Shown here: positions 1-9,937 of the stretch, piece by piece
Layout: each line of letters begins with the position of its first letter
How positions within the stretch are numbered: position 1 is the stretch's first letter
NCBI RefSeq assembly: GCF_023823125.1
Contig: NZ_CP090949.1
Span: 620,001 to 684,000 of the forward strand
DNA: 64,000 nt
DNA from: Erythrobacter aurantius
GTDB taxonomy: Bacteria > Pseudomonadota > Alphaproteobacteria > Sphingomonadales > Sphingomonadaceae
Direction: 5' to 3'
The notes under the pieces: generated by a model
What the model saw: the letters and a program-made list of their open reading frames with translations, nothing else
Databases searched by the model: none
Told to the model about the DNA's origin: nothing
Translations under genes and position numbers: made by a program

Positions 1-122
1 GACGAAAGCGTCGCGTCATCCGGCTGGATGACGAATTCCCGGTAATTGTTCAGCCGTTCCTTCGGATCGAGATAGTCGCGTTCGCGCCGATCCAGCTCGA
101 GAAATCCGGTGTCCTTGCCCAT
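1..122 (-). CDS. gltD: Glutamate synthase small subunit, N-terminal fragment (cut by window edge)
   Basis: The first 40 residues of a minus-strand gene are visible, starting MGKDTGFLELDRRERDYLDP, which matches the opening of the NADPH-dependent glutamate synthase beta subunit. GltD carries the FAD and NADPH sites that feed electrons to GltB for glutamine-plus-2-oxoglutarate conversion to two glutamates. It lies 24 bases downstream of the gltB stop on the same strand, so the two form the usual gltBD operon. The catalytic domains are outside the window, so the call rests on the N-terminus and on the neighbour. Confidence 0.85.
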   Translation of the reverse strand, partial: MGKDTGFLELDRRERDYLDPKERLNNYREFVIQPDDATLS

Positions 123-146
123 GTCGTTCGTCTCGTTCCTGAAGTC

Positions 147-3100
147 TTATTCCGCGGCCACGCTGGCGGCTTCGAGGCGTTCCGCCTGAAGCGCTTCGAG
201 CGCCCGCTTGTAATCGCGCGGCATCACCTTGACGAATTTGCCAAGGGTCGCGTCCCAATCCGCCAGCATTGCGCCAGCCACGGCGCTGCCGGTGTGCAGC
301 TGGTGCCGTTCGACAAGGATGCGCAGACGCTCGGCGTCGTGGCGCAGCATGTCACCCATGCCCATGTCATTGACCGAGCGAGTGCGCTGCTGCGGGCGGC
401 CTGCGCCTTCCTCCGCGTCAATCTCGGCGGAAACCGGCACCAGATCGACCTGGGCGTCATTGACGAGATTGGTGAATTCGCCATCGGGATCATAGACATA
501 GGCGACCCCGCCGCTCATCCCTGCGGCAAAGTTGCGCCCGGTCTTGCCCAGTACAACCACGACGCCGCCGGTCATGTATTCGCAGGCGTGATCGCCCGCG
601 CCTTCGACCACGGCAATCGCGCCGGAATTGCGCACGGCAAAGCGTTCCCCGGCAACCCCGCAGAAATAGGCTTCACCCGCGATGGCGCCATACAGCACCG
701 TGTTGCCGACGATGATATTGGCATCCGAAGCGCGCGCCACCCCTTCGGGCGGACGAACGATGATGCGGCCGCCGGACAGCCCCTTGCCGACATAGTCATT
801 GGCATCGCCGACCAGATCGAGCGTCACCCCATGTGCCAGCCAAGCGCCAAAGCTCTGCCCGGCAACGCCGGCAAGGTTCACCCGGATCGTGTCCGCCGGA
901 AGCCCTTCGTGGCCATGCGCCTTGGCGATTTCGCCCGAAAGCATCGCGCCCACGGTGCGATTGACGTTGCGGATCTCGTAATTTAGCTCGACCGGGGTCT
1001 TGGCCGTGATCGCTTCGCGCGCGTCGGCGATAAGCGCATTGTCCATCGCCGCTTCGAGCCCGTGATCCTGCACCTGAGTGTTACGCAGCGGAGCACCGTC
1101 GCGCAGCTTGGGCATGTGCAGCAGGCGCGACAGGTCGATGCCGCGAGCCTTCCAGTGGCGATGCATCCGGGTCATGTCGAGCCGATCGACCCGGCCCACC
1201 ATTTCCTCGACCTTGCGGAAGCCCATTTCGGCCATGATCTGGCGCAGTTCCTCGGCCACGAAGAACATGTAGTTGACGACATGTTCGGGCTGGCCGGTGA
1301 AACGCGCGCGCAGCACCGGGTCCTGCGTGGCGACACCCACAGGGCAGGTGTTGAGATGGCACTTGCGCATCATGATGCAGCCGGCCGCGATCAGCGGTGC
1401 GGTGGCAAAGCCGAATTCATCCGCACCCAGCAGCGCGCCGATGGCAACGTCACGCCCTGTGCGAAGGCCGCCATCGACCTGCACCGCGATACGGCTGCGC
1501 AGATCGTTGAGCAGCAGCGTCTGCTGGGTTTCGGCAAGCCCGATTTCCCATGGAGAGCCCGCATGGGTCAGCGAAGTCAGTGGCGACGCGCCCGTGCCGC
1601 CGTCATAGCCGGAAATGGTGACATGATCCGCGCGCGCCTTTGAAACGCCCGCCGCGACGGTGCCGACGCCCACTTCGGACACCAGTTTCACCGAGATGCG
1701 CGCCCCGGTGTTCACATTCTTGAGATCGTGGATCAGCTGCGCGAGGTCTTCGATCGAATAGATGTCGTGGTGCGGCGGCGGCGAAATCAGGCCGACACCC
1801 GGGGTCGAATGGCGCACTGCGCCGATGCGCTTGTCGACCTTGTGACCGGGCAGCTGACCGCCTTCGCCGGGCTTCGCACCCTGCGCCATCTTGATCTGGA
1901 TGTCGTCGGAATTGACGAGATATTCGGTGGTGACGCCAAACCGGCCGCTTGCGACCTGCTTGATCTTCGAACGCATCGAATCGCCATTGTCGAGCGGCTT
2001 GAACCGGAATGGTTCTTCTCCGCCTTCTCCGGTGTTCGAGCGCCCGCCGATGCGGTTCATCGCCACGGCCAGCGTCGAATGCGCTTCGTGGCTGATCGAA
2101 CCAAAGCTCATCGCCCCGGTGGAGAAGCGCTTCACGATCTCGCTTGCCGGTTCGACTTCCTCCAGCGGAATCGGCGTTTCGGCCTTCTTCAGCTCCATCA
2201 ACCCGCGAATCGTCAGCAGGCGCTCGGACTGCTCGTTAACCGATTTGGCGAATTCTTCGTAATTCGCGTGGTTGTTGCCGCGCACCGCGTGCTGCAATTG
2301 CGCGACGTTCTGCGGGGTCCATGCGTGTTCCTCGCCGCGCAGGCGATATTGGTAGATGCCGCCGACATCGAGCATGCCCTTGTACAGCGGATTGTCGCCA
2401 TAGGCCTGAGCGTGACGACGCACGCTTTCCTCTGCCACCTGTTCCAGTCCGACGCCTTCGATGGTGGTCGCCGTGCCGGTGAAATACTTCTCGACGAATT
2501 CGGTAGAAAGGCCGACCGCGTCGAAAATCTGCGCGCCGCAATAGGACTGGTAGGTCGAAATGCCCATCTTGGACATGACCTTGCGGATGCCCTTGCCGAT
2601 CGCCTTGATGTAGTTCTTCTGCACCTCCTTGGCGGTCAGATCCGAATGCTTGCGGACGCGGATGTCCTCCAGCGTCTCGAACGCGACATAGGGGTTGATC
2701 GCCTCCGCGCCGTAACCCGCAAGCACGCAGAAATGGTGCACCTCGCGCGCTTCGCCGGTTTCGACGACCAGCCCGGTCTGCATCCGCAGGCCCTGCCGCA
2801 CCAGATGGTGGTGCACCGCAGCCGTCGCCAGCAATGCGGGCATGGGCACGCGGTCTTCGCTCTGGGCGCGGTCTGAGAGGACGAGGATGTTCTGGTCCTG
2901 CAGCACAGCCTCGGTCGCGGCCCAGCACATCTCTTTCAGCGCCAGTTCGATCCCTTCGACGCCCGCACTGGCATCCCAGGTGATGTCGATGGTGGAGCAA
3001 CGGAACGCACCGTCGAGCCCCGCCTCGACCGAGCGGATCTTCGCCAGGTCCTCATTGGTGAGGATCGGCTGTTCGACTTCGAGCCGCTTGTGCGTCCCGG

Positions 3101-4787
3101 CCTCGTGACCCAGCAGATTGGGGCGCGGGCCGATCATCGAAAGCAGGCTCATCACCAGTTCTTCGCGGATCGGATCGATCGGCGGGTTGGTGACCTGTGC
3201 GAAGTTCTGCTTGAAGTAATCGTAGAGCAGCCGCGCGCGGTTCGACAGCACCGCAATCGGCGTGTCGGTGCCCATCGAGCCGACCGGATCGTCGCCATTG
3301 GTCGCCATCGGTTCAAGGAAACGGCTGATGTCTTCCTGCGTGTATCCGAAAGCCTGCTGCCGTTGCAGCAGTGTCGTCGAATGTTCAGGAACGTGGGACA
3401 GTTCCGGCTCGATCTCGCTGATGTCGGAAAGCTTGTACTGCGCCTGTTCGAGCCACTTGTCGAAGGGCTCGGAATTGGCGAGTTCGGCCTTCAGCTCCTC
3501 ATCCTCGATGATCCGGCCTTCCTCAAGGTCGATCAGCAGCATCTTGCCCGGCTGGAGGCGCCATTTGCGCACGATGTCCTCTTCGGCAAAGGGCAGAACG
3601 CCGCTTTCCGAAGCGAGGCAGACGATGTCGTCCTTGGTCACGCAGAAACGCGCGGGACGCAGGCCGTTGCGGTCAAGCGTCGCGCCGATCTGGCGGCCGT
3701 CGGTGAAGCACACCGCCGCCGGGCCGTCCCATGGCTCCATCAGCGCGGCGTGGTATTCGTAGAATGCGCGCCGCTTGGGATCCATCAGATCATTGCTTTC
3801 CCACGCTTCGGGGATCAGCATCATCATCGCGTGGGCAAGGCTGTATCCGCCCGCCAGCAGCAGTTCGAGCGCGTTGTCGAGGCAGGCGGTGTCGGATTGG
3901 CCGTGCGGGATGATCGGCCACATCTTGTCGAGATCGGGGCCGAGCAGGTCGCTTTCCATCGTGCGGCGGCGCGCGTTCATCCAGTTCACATTGCCGCGCA
4001 CCGTGTTGATTTCGCCATTGTGGGCGATGAAGCGGAACGGGTGCGCCAGCCGCCAGCTGGGGAAGGTGTTGGTGGAAAACCGCTGGTGCACAAGGCCGAA
4101 GGCGGAGACGCATTCGGGATCGCGCAGGTCGTCGTAGAAACTCTTGACCTGCGTTGCCAGCAGCAGCCCCTTGTAGACGATGGTGCGGCTGGAAACGCTG
4201 GGCATGTAAGTGTCGGTCAGGCTCGGCAGGCCGTGCTTTTCCGCGAGCTTGGCCAGCGGGTTGAGCGACTGCTTGCGGATCGCCAGCAGCTTGCGCTCGA
4301 ACGCGTCCTGATCAGCGCAGTTCGGCCCGCGGGCAACGATGCCCATCTGGATCACCGGCATGGAGGCGATCACCGCATCGCCGAGGCCCTCGAGCGTGGT
4401 CGGCACGTTGCGCCAGCCGATGAAACGCTGGCCTTCCTTGGCAGTGAACTTCTCGAACTGTTCCGCCACGAAATCGCGGGCTTCGTCGTCCTGCGGCATG
4501 AAGCACATGGCGACGGCATATTCGCCCGGCTGCGGGAGATCGTGGCCGTTTTCGTCCGCCCAGCGCCTGATCAGCGCGTCGGGAATCTGCATCAACAGGC
4601 CTGCGCCATCGCCCAGCAGGGGATCGGCGCCAACGGCACCGCGATGATCGAGCTTTCCGAGAATCTCTAGCGATTGCTCGATGATCGAATGGCTGCGCAC
4701 GCCCTTGATGTGCGCGACCATGCCCACACCGCAGGCGTCATGTTCGTTGGCGGGGTCGTAAAGACCCTGGGAATTGGGATATCCCAT
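147..4787 (-). CDS. gltB: Glutamate synthase large subunit
   Basis: A 1546-residue cytoplasmic enzyme that makes glutamate from glutamine and 2-oxoglutarate. The start [20 protein letters not shown] was chosen over an open frame reaching 4895 because an AGGACGG-like ribosome site precedes it and because Cys19 (DACGVG) is the expected N-terminal nucleophile of the class II glutaminase after propeptide removal. The order is the standard one: glutaminase domain (about 19-420), central domain, FMN/synthase domain with the 3Fe-4S cysteines [15 protein letters not shown], and the C-terminal GXGXG domain ([21 protein letters not shown]). Length is typical. It is followed directly by gltD. Confidence 0.97.
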   Translation of the reverse strand: MGYPNSQGLYDPANEHDACGVGMVAHIKGVRSHSIIEQSLEILGKLDHRGAVGADPLLGDGAGLLMQIPDALIRRWADENGHDLPQPGEYAVAMCFMPQDDEARDFVAEQFEKFTAKEGQRFIGWRNVPTTLEGLGDAVIASMPVIQMGIVARGPNCADQDAFERKLLAIRKQSLNPLAKLAEKHGLPSLTDTYMPSVSSRTIVYKGLLLATQVKSFYDDLRDPECVSAFGLVHQRFSTNTFPSWRLAHPFRFIAHNGEINTVRGNVNWMNARRRTMESDLLGPDLDKMWPIIPHGQSDTACLDNALELLLAGGYSLAHAMMMLIPEAWESNDLMDPKRRAFYEYHAALMEPWDGPAAVCFTDGRQIGATLDRNGLRPARFCVTKDDIVCLASESGVLPFAEEDIVRKWRLQPGKMLLIDLEEGRIIEDEELKAELANSEPFDKWLEQAQYKLSDISEIEPELSHVPEHSTTLLQRQQAFGYTQEDISRFLEPMATNGDDPVGSMGTDTPIAVLSNRARLLYDYFKQNFAQVTNPPIDPIREELVMSLLSMIGPRPNLLGHEAGTHKRLEVEQPILTNEDLAKIRSVEAGLDGAFRCSTIDITWDASAGVEGIELALKEMCWAATEAVLQDQNILVLSDRAQSEDRVPMPALLATAAVHHHLVRQGLRMQTGLVVETGEAREVHHFCVLAGYGAEAINPYVAFETLEDIRVRKHSDLTAKEVQKNYIKAIGKGIRKVMSKMGISTYQSYCGAQIFDAVGLSTEFVEKYFTGTATTIEGVGLEQVAEESVRRHAQAYGDNPLYKGMLDVGGIYQYRLRGEEHAWTPQNVAQLQHAVRGNNHANYEEFAKSVNEQSERLLTIRGLMELKKAETPIPLEEVEPASEIVKRFSTGAMSFGSISHEAHSTLAVAMNRIGGRSNTGEGGEEPFRFKPLDNGDSMRSKIKQVASGRFGVTTEYLVNSDDIQIKMAQGAKPGEGGQLPGHKVDKRIGAVRHSTPGVGLISPPPHHDIYSIEDLAQLIHDLKNVNTGARISVKLVSEVGVGTVAAGVSKARADHVTISGYDGGTGASPLTSLTHAGSPWEIGLAETQQTLLLNDLRSRIAVQVDGGLRTGRDVAIGALLGADEFGFATAPLIAAGCIMMRKCHLNTCPVGVATQDPVLRARFTGQPEHVVNYMFFVAEELRQIMAEMGFRKVEEMVGRVDRLDMTRMHRHWKARGIDLSRLLHMPKLRDGAPLRNTQVQDHGLEAAMDNALIADAREAITAKTPVELNYEIRNVNRTVGAMLSGEIAKAHGHEGLPADTIRVNLAGVAGQSFGAWLAHGVTLDLVGDANDYVGKGLSGGRIIVRPPEGVARASDANIIVGNTVLYGAIAGEAYFCGVAGERFAVRNSGAIAVVEGAGDHACEYMTGGVVVVLGKTGRNFAAGMSGGVAYVYDPDGEFTNLVNDAQVDLVPVSAEIDAEEGAGRPQQRTRSVNDMGMGDMLRHDAERLRILVERHQLHTGSAVAGAMLADWDATLGKFVKVMPRDYKRALEALQAERLEAASVAAE

Positions 4788-4908
4788 GGCAAAGTTCCGT
4801 CCTGTCAGATGCCGATGCGGGGTGAAGCGGCCATCGGGCTCACCTCGCAAAGGCGCAAATGTCGAGCGCACCCTGCATGGAGCAGGGCCGCGCATCTGTT
4901 CGCGCCCC

Positions 4909-4937
4909 CTATTGCAGACGGATCAGGCATATTGCAA
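4909..4937 (-). promoter_or_regulatory. Possible sigma-70 promoter of gltB
   Basis: On the minus strand TTGCAA is followed after 17 bases by CAATAG, about 120 bases upstream of the gltB start, inside a 262-base gap that otherwise holds no gene. The -35 is fair and the -10 is poor, so this is only a suggestion. No convincing NtrC or sigma-54 site was seen in the gap. Confidence 0.25.
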
Positions 4938-5049
4938 CCGCGAAGAACGAATTATTGTTTCGCCATGCAGTAGCTGGGCTTTATTTTGATTGCTTCACGA
5001 GCGATTCAGCCCTTCCGGAATTGCGAAACAGGCAACATCCGCCCGAAAT

Positions 5050-6252
5050 TCAGGCGGCACCGCGCAACGTTTGCAACTTGACTAGGGCGGCGCGCAGTTC
5101 GCGCTCGGTCTGGCTAAGATCGCTTGCCTCGCTGTTTTCTCCGCGATGATCGAAACCGCGCTCGGTAAACAGCGTAAGCGCCTTCAACGCTTCAGCGAGA
5201 GCGGCATCGCGGGCCGGGCCGCTGCGTGGCAGGCGCGATTGCTCTTTCTGCTGGTGTTCGTGCAAGGCACGGGCAAAACGCTCGACCATTTCGACCAGGC
5301 TGAGTTCTTCCGGCGGTGTCTGGCGCAGCTTTTCAAGCGCGCTGGCAGGCACAGCGCGCGGCTTGGGGGCAGCAGCCGTCTCTTCGACCCAGACCGCGTT
5401 GCGGCCGGGAAGCTCGGCAAATTCGGCCAGATCAAGCTCGCGCGGCCTTTCGGGCGCGGCCGGCTTGGCCTTGCTCGAAGGCGGCGTGAACTGGGTGAGG
5501 CTCCATGCACCATTCGAGCCGGGACGGCCGAGCGGTTGAGGCGCGTTCACTCCGGGTGTGACGGATTTGATGCTCACCGGCTGGACCTTTTCGGGCGCAG
5601 GATCGGGCGTATCGAGAGGCGCGGCCTCGCAACTTGCGCCTTCGCAGGATTCGATCAACGCACTCTTGAAATGACTGCGGGTGAAGCTGGGCTCAGGGCC
5701 ATCGGCCTCAGATAGGTCGCGCGGCTCCTCGATCTCGTAACCGCGTGCGGAAAGTTCGCCCAGCGTGGGCTGGCGCTTTGCGGCGGGTTGAACCGGCTCC
5801 GCTTCGGGCTCCTCTTCCTCGCCTTCCAGCGTGTAAGGCATTTCCTCGATCGGGGCATCGAGGCTTTCGCTGCCGAGATCGGTTGCCGGATTGATCGGAT
5901 GGATGCGCCGGCTCTTGACTGCGGAGACGACAGGCGCCGATTCGATCTGTGCGCGTGCGCCATCCCGCAAGGCAGCGGCCAGAACAAAGGCAAGTCCGCC
6001 GCCCAGCACCGCCCCGACGGCGGCAAAGATGAATTTGGCCAGCATCCCCAGCGAAACGAGCCCAGCCAGAACCGCCATGCGCGCAATCAGCACATCAGGC
6101 AGGACGAGCACGCAAAGTCCCAGCAGCGTCGCCCCCCAAGCTGTGAGCATGGGGACAAAGATCTTGTGATTCCGGATCGAACTCGCAGCACCCTTGCTGC
6201 GCGACCGCACGCGCCGTTCGGGCTCTTTCTCAAGGTTCTGTCGAAGCCGCAT
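5050..6252 (-). CDS. Acidic membrane-anchored protein of unknown function
   Basis: A 400-residue protein that I do not recognise. The start MRLRQNLEKEPERR is preferred over an upstream methionine at 6336 that would overlap the glycosyltransferase gene; AAAGGG precedes it. A basic N-terminus (about 25 residues) is followed by two or three hydrophobic helices (about residues 32-100, including IFVPMLTAWGATLLGLCVLV and LGMLAKFIFAAVGAVLGGGL), then a long Glu/Pro-rich, low-complexity region (about 120-290) and a C-terminal helical segment rich in Glu, Arg and Leu. It lies 46 bases downstream of the glycosyltransferase and may be in its transcript. A role in envelope polysaccharide or cell-surface biology is only guessed from position. 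Confidence 0.75.
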   Translation of the reverse strand: MRLRQNLEKEPERRVRSRSKGAASSIRNHKIFVPMLTAWGATLLGLCVLVLPDVLIARMAVLAGLVSLGMLAKFIFAAVGAVLGGGLAFVLAAALRDGARAQIESAPVVSAVKSRRIHPINPATDLGSESLDAPIEEMPYTLEGEEEEPEAEPVQPAAKRQPTLGELSARGYEIEEPRDLSEADGPEPSFTRSHFKSALIESCEGASCEAAPLDTPDPAPEKVQPVSIKSVTPGVNAPQPLGRPGSNGAWSLTQFTPPSSKAKPAAPERPRELDLAEFAELPGRNAVWVEETAAAPKPRAVPASALEKLRQTPPEELSLVEMVERFARALHEHQQKEQSRLPRSGPARDAALAEALKALTLFTERGFDHRGENSEASDLSQTERELRAALVKLQTLRGAA

Positions 6253-6298
6253 TTTACCCTTTGCCTGCTGCCGGACGAAGGGACTTCTTGTGCGACCC

Positions 6299-7564
6299 CT
6301 ATGCCCGTAATCCCTGTTTCCGCGCTTTCGCCTCAAAGGCGCTCCCGCGATTAACCTTGGCTAGCAAGAGATGGTAAACGTCGAGATAACGCCGCGCGTT
6401 ATTGTGCCAGTCGTGGCGATGGCGGACATGTTCGACCCCGCGATTGCGGATCGCTTCCCATTGATCGCGTGCGTCAAGCATTTCGGCAAGCGTTGCGGCG
6501 CAGGCGGCGGGATCGTCCGGATCAAACAAAAAGCCTGTTTCTGAGCGGGTTATCAGTTCACGATGACCGCCCACATTCGATGCCGCCACAAGCCGCCGCT
6601 GCGCCATCGCCTCCAGCGGTTTCAACGGCGTCACCAGATCGGTCAGGCGCGAAGCCTTTCGCGGGTATGCCAGTATATCTACTAGCGAATAATAGCGTTC
6701 GACTTCATGATGCGGCACCCGCCCGGTAAAGATCACGGCATCGGGTTCGGGAAGGCTGGCGGCCGCTGCGCGCCAGCTTGCATCCATCGGCCCGGCCCCG
6801 ACAATGAGCAGCCGCGCTTCGGGGTGGGTCTGGCGCAGGATTGGCATCGCCGCGATCAGATCGTCGATGCCTTCGTAATCGTAGAAACTGCCGATGTAGC
6901 CGATGACCGGCGCTCCCGGTTCAAGGCCCAAGGCATCGCCAAGCGCCGCATCGCGAGCAACCGGTTCACCGAACAGGGTCAGGTCGACGCCATTGGGCAT
7001 CACGCCGATCTTGCCCCCTGGTATCCCGCGCGAGACAAGATCGTCGCGCAGACCTTCGCAGATCGTGAAGACGGCATCGGCGCTGCTCGCGAACCGTGTT
7101 TCGAGTGCGCGGGTCAGGCGATACTTGGCCGATCCTTCGGTCCCCGTCCGGTTCCCGACCGCGGCGTCTTCCCAGAAAGCGCGAATTTCATAGACCAGCG
7201 GAATTCCGAGGCTTCGTGCCGCGCGCAGGGCGCCGCCGCCATTGAGCGCGGGCGAGTGGGCATGAATGATGTCGGGCCGCCATTCCTTCGCCAAGGCCTG
7301 AATTGACGCGGACACCTCCGCCATTTCCTTGAATTCGCTTACCAGCATGGGGCCTTCGGGTGTCCCCGCGGTGCGATGGAAGGTCAGGCCGTCGATTTCT
7401 TCGACATCGCATTCCCATTCGGCTTCGAGATTGTGCCGTTGCGAGGTGATGCCGCGCACCTCCAGCCCCAGTGCTTCCTGCGCTTTCAGGATGGCGCGGG
7501 TGCGGAAGGTGTAGCCGCTGTGGAGCGGCAGCGAATGATCGAGGACGTGAAGAACGCGGGTCAT
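6299..7564 (-). CDS. Glycosyltransferase family 4, exosortase-A-associated type
   Basis: A 421-residue GT-B fold sugar transferase. The N-terminus MTRVLHVLDHSLPLHSGYTF, followed by RTRAIL, is characteristic of the glycosyltransferases associated with exosortase A exopolysaccharide loci. The C-terminal half has the nucleotide-sugar region (GYIGSFYDYEGIDDLIAAMP) and the E-x7-E-type segment (PLKPLEAMAQRRLVAASNVGG). No membrane segment is evident, so it is likely a cytoplasmic or peripheral membrane enzyme that builds an extracellular polysaccharide repeat unit. It is divergent, by 67 bases, from the small membrane protein and O-ligase genes, which belong to the same kind of system. No exosortase gene is in the window. 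Confidence 0.85.
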   Translation of the reverse strand: MTRVLHVLDHSLPLHSGYTFRTRAILKAQEALGLEVRGITSQRHNLEAEWECDVEEIDGLTFHRTAGTPEGPMLVSEFKEMAEVSASIQALAKEWRPDIIHAHSPALNGGGALRAARSLGIPLVYEIRAFWEDAAVGNRTGTEGSAKYRLTRALETRFASSADAVFTICEGLRDDLVSRGIPGGKIGVMPNGVDLTLFGEPVARDAALGDALGLEPGAPVIGYIGSFYDYEGIDDLIAAMPILRQTHPEARLLIVGAGPMDASWRAAAASLPEPDAVIFTGRVPHHEVERYYSLVDILAYPRKASRLTDLVTPLKPLEAMAQRRLVAASNVGGHRELITRSETGFLFDPDDPAACAATLAEMLDARDQWEAIRNRGVEHVRHRHDWHNNARRYLDVYHLLLAKVNRGSAFEAKARKQGLRA

Positions 7565-7631
7565 GCGATGCGCAATAACCCGATTGTGCTTAACGGGCCG
7601 TCAACCGCATTGGGGTAATGGCGCATGTGAC

Positions 7632-7865
7632 ATGATCGACTATTTCTCTCTCGCGCTGGGCCACGGGCTGCTCGCCATCGCGCTGTTGCGGCTGGTGATG
7701 CGCGAAGAGCTGGATGTCGATCCGCACATCCAGAGTTTTGTCGATGCGCTGCGCGCACGGCGCGATGCTGCAAGCGTCGCTGGGCGAAATGCGTCCCGTC
7801 GAGGGCAATCGCAAGGCCATGATAATTCGGCGGATGGTCCGCAGGATCAGGATGAGATCACCTGA
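7632..7865 (+). CDS. Small membrane protein next to O-ligase
   Basis: A 77-residue protein starting MIDYFSLALGHGLLAIALLR: one N-terminal hydrophobic helix followed by a charged, polar tail rich in Arg, Asp and Gln. Its TGA overlaps the ATG of the O-ligase (TGATG), which indicates translational coupling and argues that it is real. I do not know its function; similar small proteins precede exosortase-system ligases in sphingomonads as far as I recall. An in-frame upstream methionine at 7563 is rejected because it lies across the divergent promoter region. Confidence 0.7.
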   Translation: MIDYFSLALGHGLLAIALLRLVMREELDVDPHIQSFVDALRARRDAASVAGRNASRRGQSQGHDNSADGPQDQDEIT

Positions 7866-9283
7866 TGCTTGACCTCGTTTTCCTGTCCTTCATCGCTTTC
7901 GTCCTGCTGCTGGGTCTGCGTCGCCCTTTCCTGTGGGTGCTGCTGTATGTCTACATCGACATTCTCGCGCCTCAGCGGATCGGGTATTCGCTGATCACCA
8001 GCCTGCCGGTGTCCCTCATCGCGTTTGGCGCCGCATTCGGCGGATGGTTGCTGCTCGATCGCAAGGAAGGCGCGCGGTTCTCGCTGCGGCAGTTCCTGCT
8101 CCTGATTTTCATGGGGTGGTGCTGGTACACTTTGCAAGGATCGGCCTTTCCCGAACCGGCGGGGACGAAGTGGGACTGGGTGTGGAAGGCCCTGCTGTTC
8201 GCGATCTTCCTGCCGCTGACCATAACCACCCGCGCCCGGATCGAAGCGCTGGGCCTGACCGTGATCCTTTCGGTCGCTACCATCGTCGTTTCCACCGGTC
8301 TCAAGACGGTGCTGGGCGGAGGCGGCTATGGCAGCCTCAAGTTCTTCGTGAACGACAACAGCGGCATCTACGAAAGCTCCACTCTGGCCACCATCGCCAT
8401 CGGCCTGATCCCGATGATCGTGTGGTTCATGAAGCATGGCACGATCTTCCGGCCGCACTGGACGGTGAGCGTCTTTGGTATCGCCTTGATCTTTGCCAGC
8501 CTGCTGATCCCGATCGGCACCGAAGCGCGCACCGGCCTGCTGTGCATTGCCGCGCTGGGGGTGCTGTTGCTGCGCTTTACCGAAAAGCGGCTGATCTTCG
8601 TTGCAGCGGCCGGGGCCATGGTGGTGATCGCGCTGCCGTTCCTGCCACAAAGCTATTACGACCGGATGGCAACCATCGCGGAACCTGGTGGCGACCAGAG
8701 CGCCTCAACCCGTGTGGCGGTTTGGGAATGGACGATCGACTACGCCAATCGCAATCCACTGGGCGGCGGATTCGATTCCTACCGCGCCAACAGCTTCACC
8801 TATGTCATGCCGGTCAAGGAAGAGACCGACAACACCGTCACCATCCAGTATCAGGAAGTGACCGACGAAGCCCGCGCCTTCCATTCCTCGGTGTTCGAGG
8901 TGCTGGGAGAACAGGGCTATCCGGGCCTCATCATCTGGCTTTCAATCCACCTGCTTGGTGTCTGGCAGATGGAGAAGATCTATCGCCGATGGCGCGGTGT
9001 CACTGAAGAGACCGAAAGCTGGATCGCGCCCATGGCGAGCGCGTTGCAGATGGCGAGCCTGATCTATTTCGTCGGCGCGCTGTTCCAGGGCATCGCCTAT
9101 CAGCCCGCTTTCCTGATGATCGTCGGGCTTCAGATCGGGCTCGATACCTATGTCCGGCGGCTCGATTCGGTCAAAGCCGCGCTGGATGAGGAAAGGCGGC
9201 TTTCTCCGAGCGAAAAGCGCCGCCGCGAGCGTGCGCGCGCCGAAGCGGGCGAAGCGCCGGGCCGCGGTGCCGTAACGGCATAG
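7865..9283 (+). CDS. Putative O-glycosylation ligase, exosortase-A-associated (Wzy/WaaL-like)
   Basis: A 472-residue polytopic inner-membrane protein of about ten to twelve helices. The first part (MLDLVFLSFIAFVLLLGLRRPFLW) and the Wzy_C-like region with conserved TEARTG (about 220), the large periplasmic loop (STRVAVWEWTIDYANRNPLGGG) and FHSSVFEVLGEQGYPGL are the pattern of the ligase-type family found with exosortase A. Members are predicted to polymerise or ligate surface polysaccharide in the periplasm. The Arg/Glu-rich C-terminus is cytoplasmic and low complexity. Together with the divergent glycosyltransferase it makes a polysaccharide unit without its exosortase nearby. Confidence 0.85.
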   Translation: MLDLVFLSFIAFVLLLGLRRPFLWVLLYVYIDILAPQRIGYSLITSLPVSLIAFGAAFGGWLLLDRKEGARFSLRQFLLLIFMGWCWYTLQGSAFPEPAGTKWDWVWKALLFAIFLPLTITTRARIEALGLTVILSVATIVVSTGLKTVLGGGGYGSLKFFVNDNSGIYESSTLATIAIGLIPMIVWFMKHGTIFRPHWTVSVFGIALIFASLLIPIGTEARTGLLCIAALGVLLLRFTEKRLIFVAAAGAMVVIALPFLPQSYYDRMATIAEPGGDQSASTRVAVWEWTIDYANRNPLGGGFDSYRANSFTYVMPVKEETDNTVTIQYQEVTDEARAFHSSVFEVLGEQGYPGLIIWLSIHLLGVWQMEKIYRRWRGVTEETESWIAPMASALQMASLIYFVGALFQGIAYQPAFLMIVGLQIGLDTYVRRLDSVKAALDEERRLSPSEKRRRERARAEAGEAPGRGAVTA

Positions 9284-9383
9284 TCTGGCGCATTGCACTC
9301 CCCGTCCGCTTGGGCCATGAAGCGCCCGCAACGAAGCGTTCTCCCACCGGGAAATGGAGGGCGCACAAGGACAGGAGAGCCCC

Positions 9384-9833
9384 ATGAGTCCGCAGGAATT
9401 GGCCGCCAAGGTCGGCGAGAATATCGGCACCAGTGAATGGGTCGAAATGACTCAGGACAAGGTCAACATGTTCGCAGATGCGACCGGTGACCATCAGTTC
9501 ATTCACATCGATCAGGAAAAGGCCAAGCTGACCCCGTTCGGCGGCACCATCGTGCATGGCTTCATGACCCTGTCGATGATCCCCTATCTGTCCGCGAACA
9601 GCGATATGCCCAAGATCGACAATGTGAAGATGGGCGTGAACTATGGCGGCAACAAAACCCGTTTCATCGCGCCGGTTCGCGTGGGCAAGCGCATTCGCGG
9701 CCACTGGAAGCTGGTCGAAATGATCGAAAAGCGCCCCGGCCAGTGGCAGCAGACCGCCGAGATCACGATCGAGATCGAAGGCGAGGACAAGCCCGCGCTG
9801 ATGTGCGAGTGGATCACGCAGTTTTTCGTCTGA
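9384..9833 (+). CDS. MaoC-family (R)-specific enoyl-CoA hydratase
   Basis: A 149-residue single hot-dog protein. The hydratase motif appears as FADATGDHQFIHID (Asp and His catalytic dyad about residues 35-40) with PFGGTIVHGFMTLSMIPYL following it. Enzymes of this family hydrate trans-2-enoyl-CoA to (R)-3-hydroxyacyl-CoA and can feed polyhydroxyalkanoate synthesis. A clear AGGAGAG site sits eight bases before the start. The next gene is a thiolase, separated by two stem-loops, which fits acyl-CoA metabolism, and phaZ lies about 6 kb away. Confidence 0.88.
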   Translation: MSPQELAAKVGENIGTSEWVEMTQDKVNMFADATGDHQFIHIDQEKAKLTPFGGTIVHGFMTLSMIPYLSANSDMPKIDNVKMGVNYGGNKTRFIAPVRVGKRIRGHWKLVEMIEKRPGQWQQTAEITIEIEGEDKPALMCEWITQFFV

Positions 9834-9843
9834 TCCGGGTGCG

Positions 9844-9916
9844 GGCCTCCGCGCTTGCGGGGGCTGCAGCTGCTTGAAAACCCATATTTGAGAGGCGCCC
9901 GCTTTGGCGGGGCCTC
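9844..9916 (+). other. Two tandem GC-rich stem-loops between hydratase and thiolase genes
   Basis: The first hairpin pairs CCTCCGC (9846-9852) with GCGGGGG (9857-9863) around loop GCTT, with one G-T pair. The second pairs GAGGCGCCCGC (9892-9902) with GCGGGGCCTC (9907-9916) around loop TTTG, with one bulged G. Neither is followed by a T-run, so they are not canonical terminators. They could set mRNA stability or shield one cistron from decay. Confidence 0.5.
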
Positions 9917-9937
9917 GACCACAGAAAGGATACCCCC

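Noticed and set aside
3090..4670. Plus-strand open frame of 526 codons opposite gltB
   Set aside because: Lies opposite the glutaminase and central domains of a full-length glutamate synthase; composition only.
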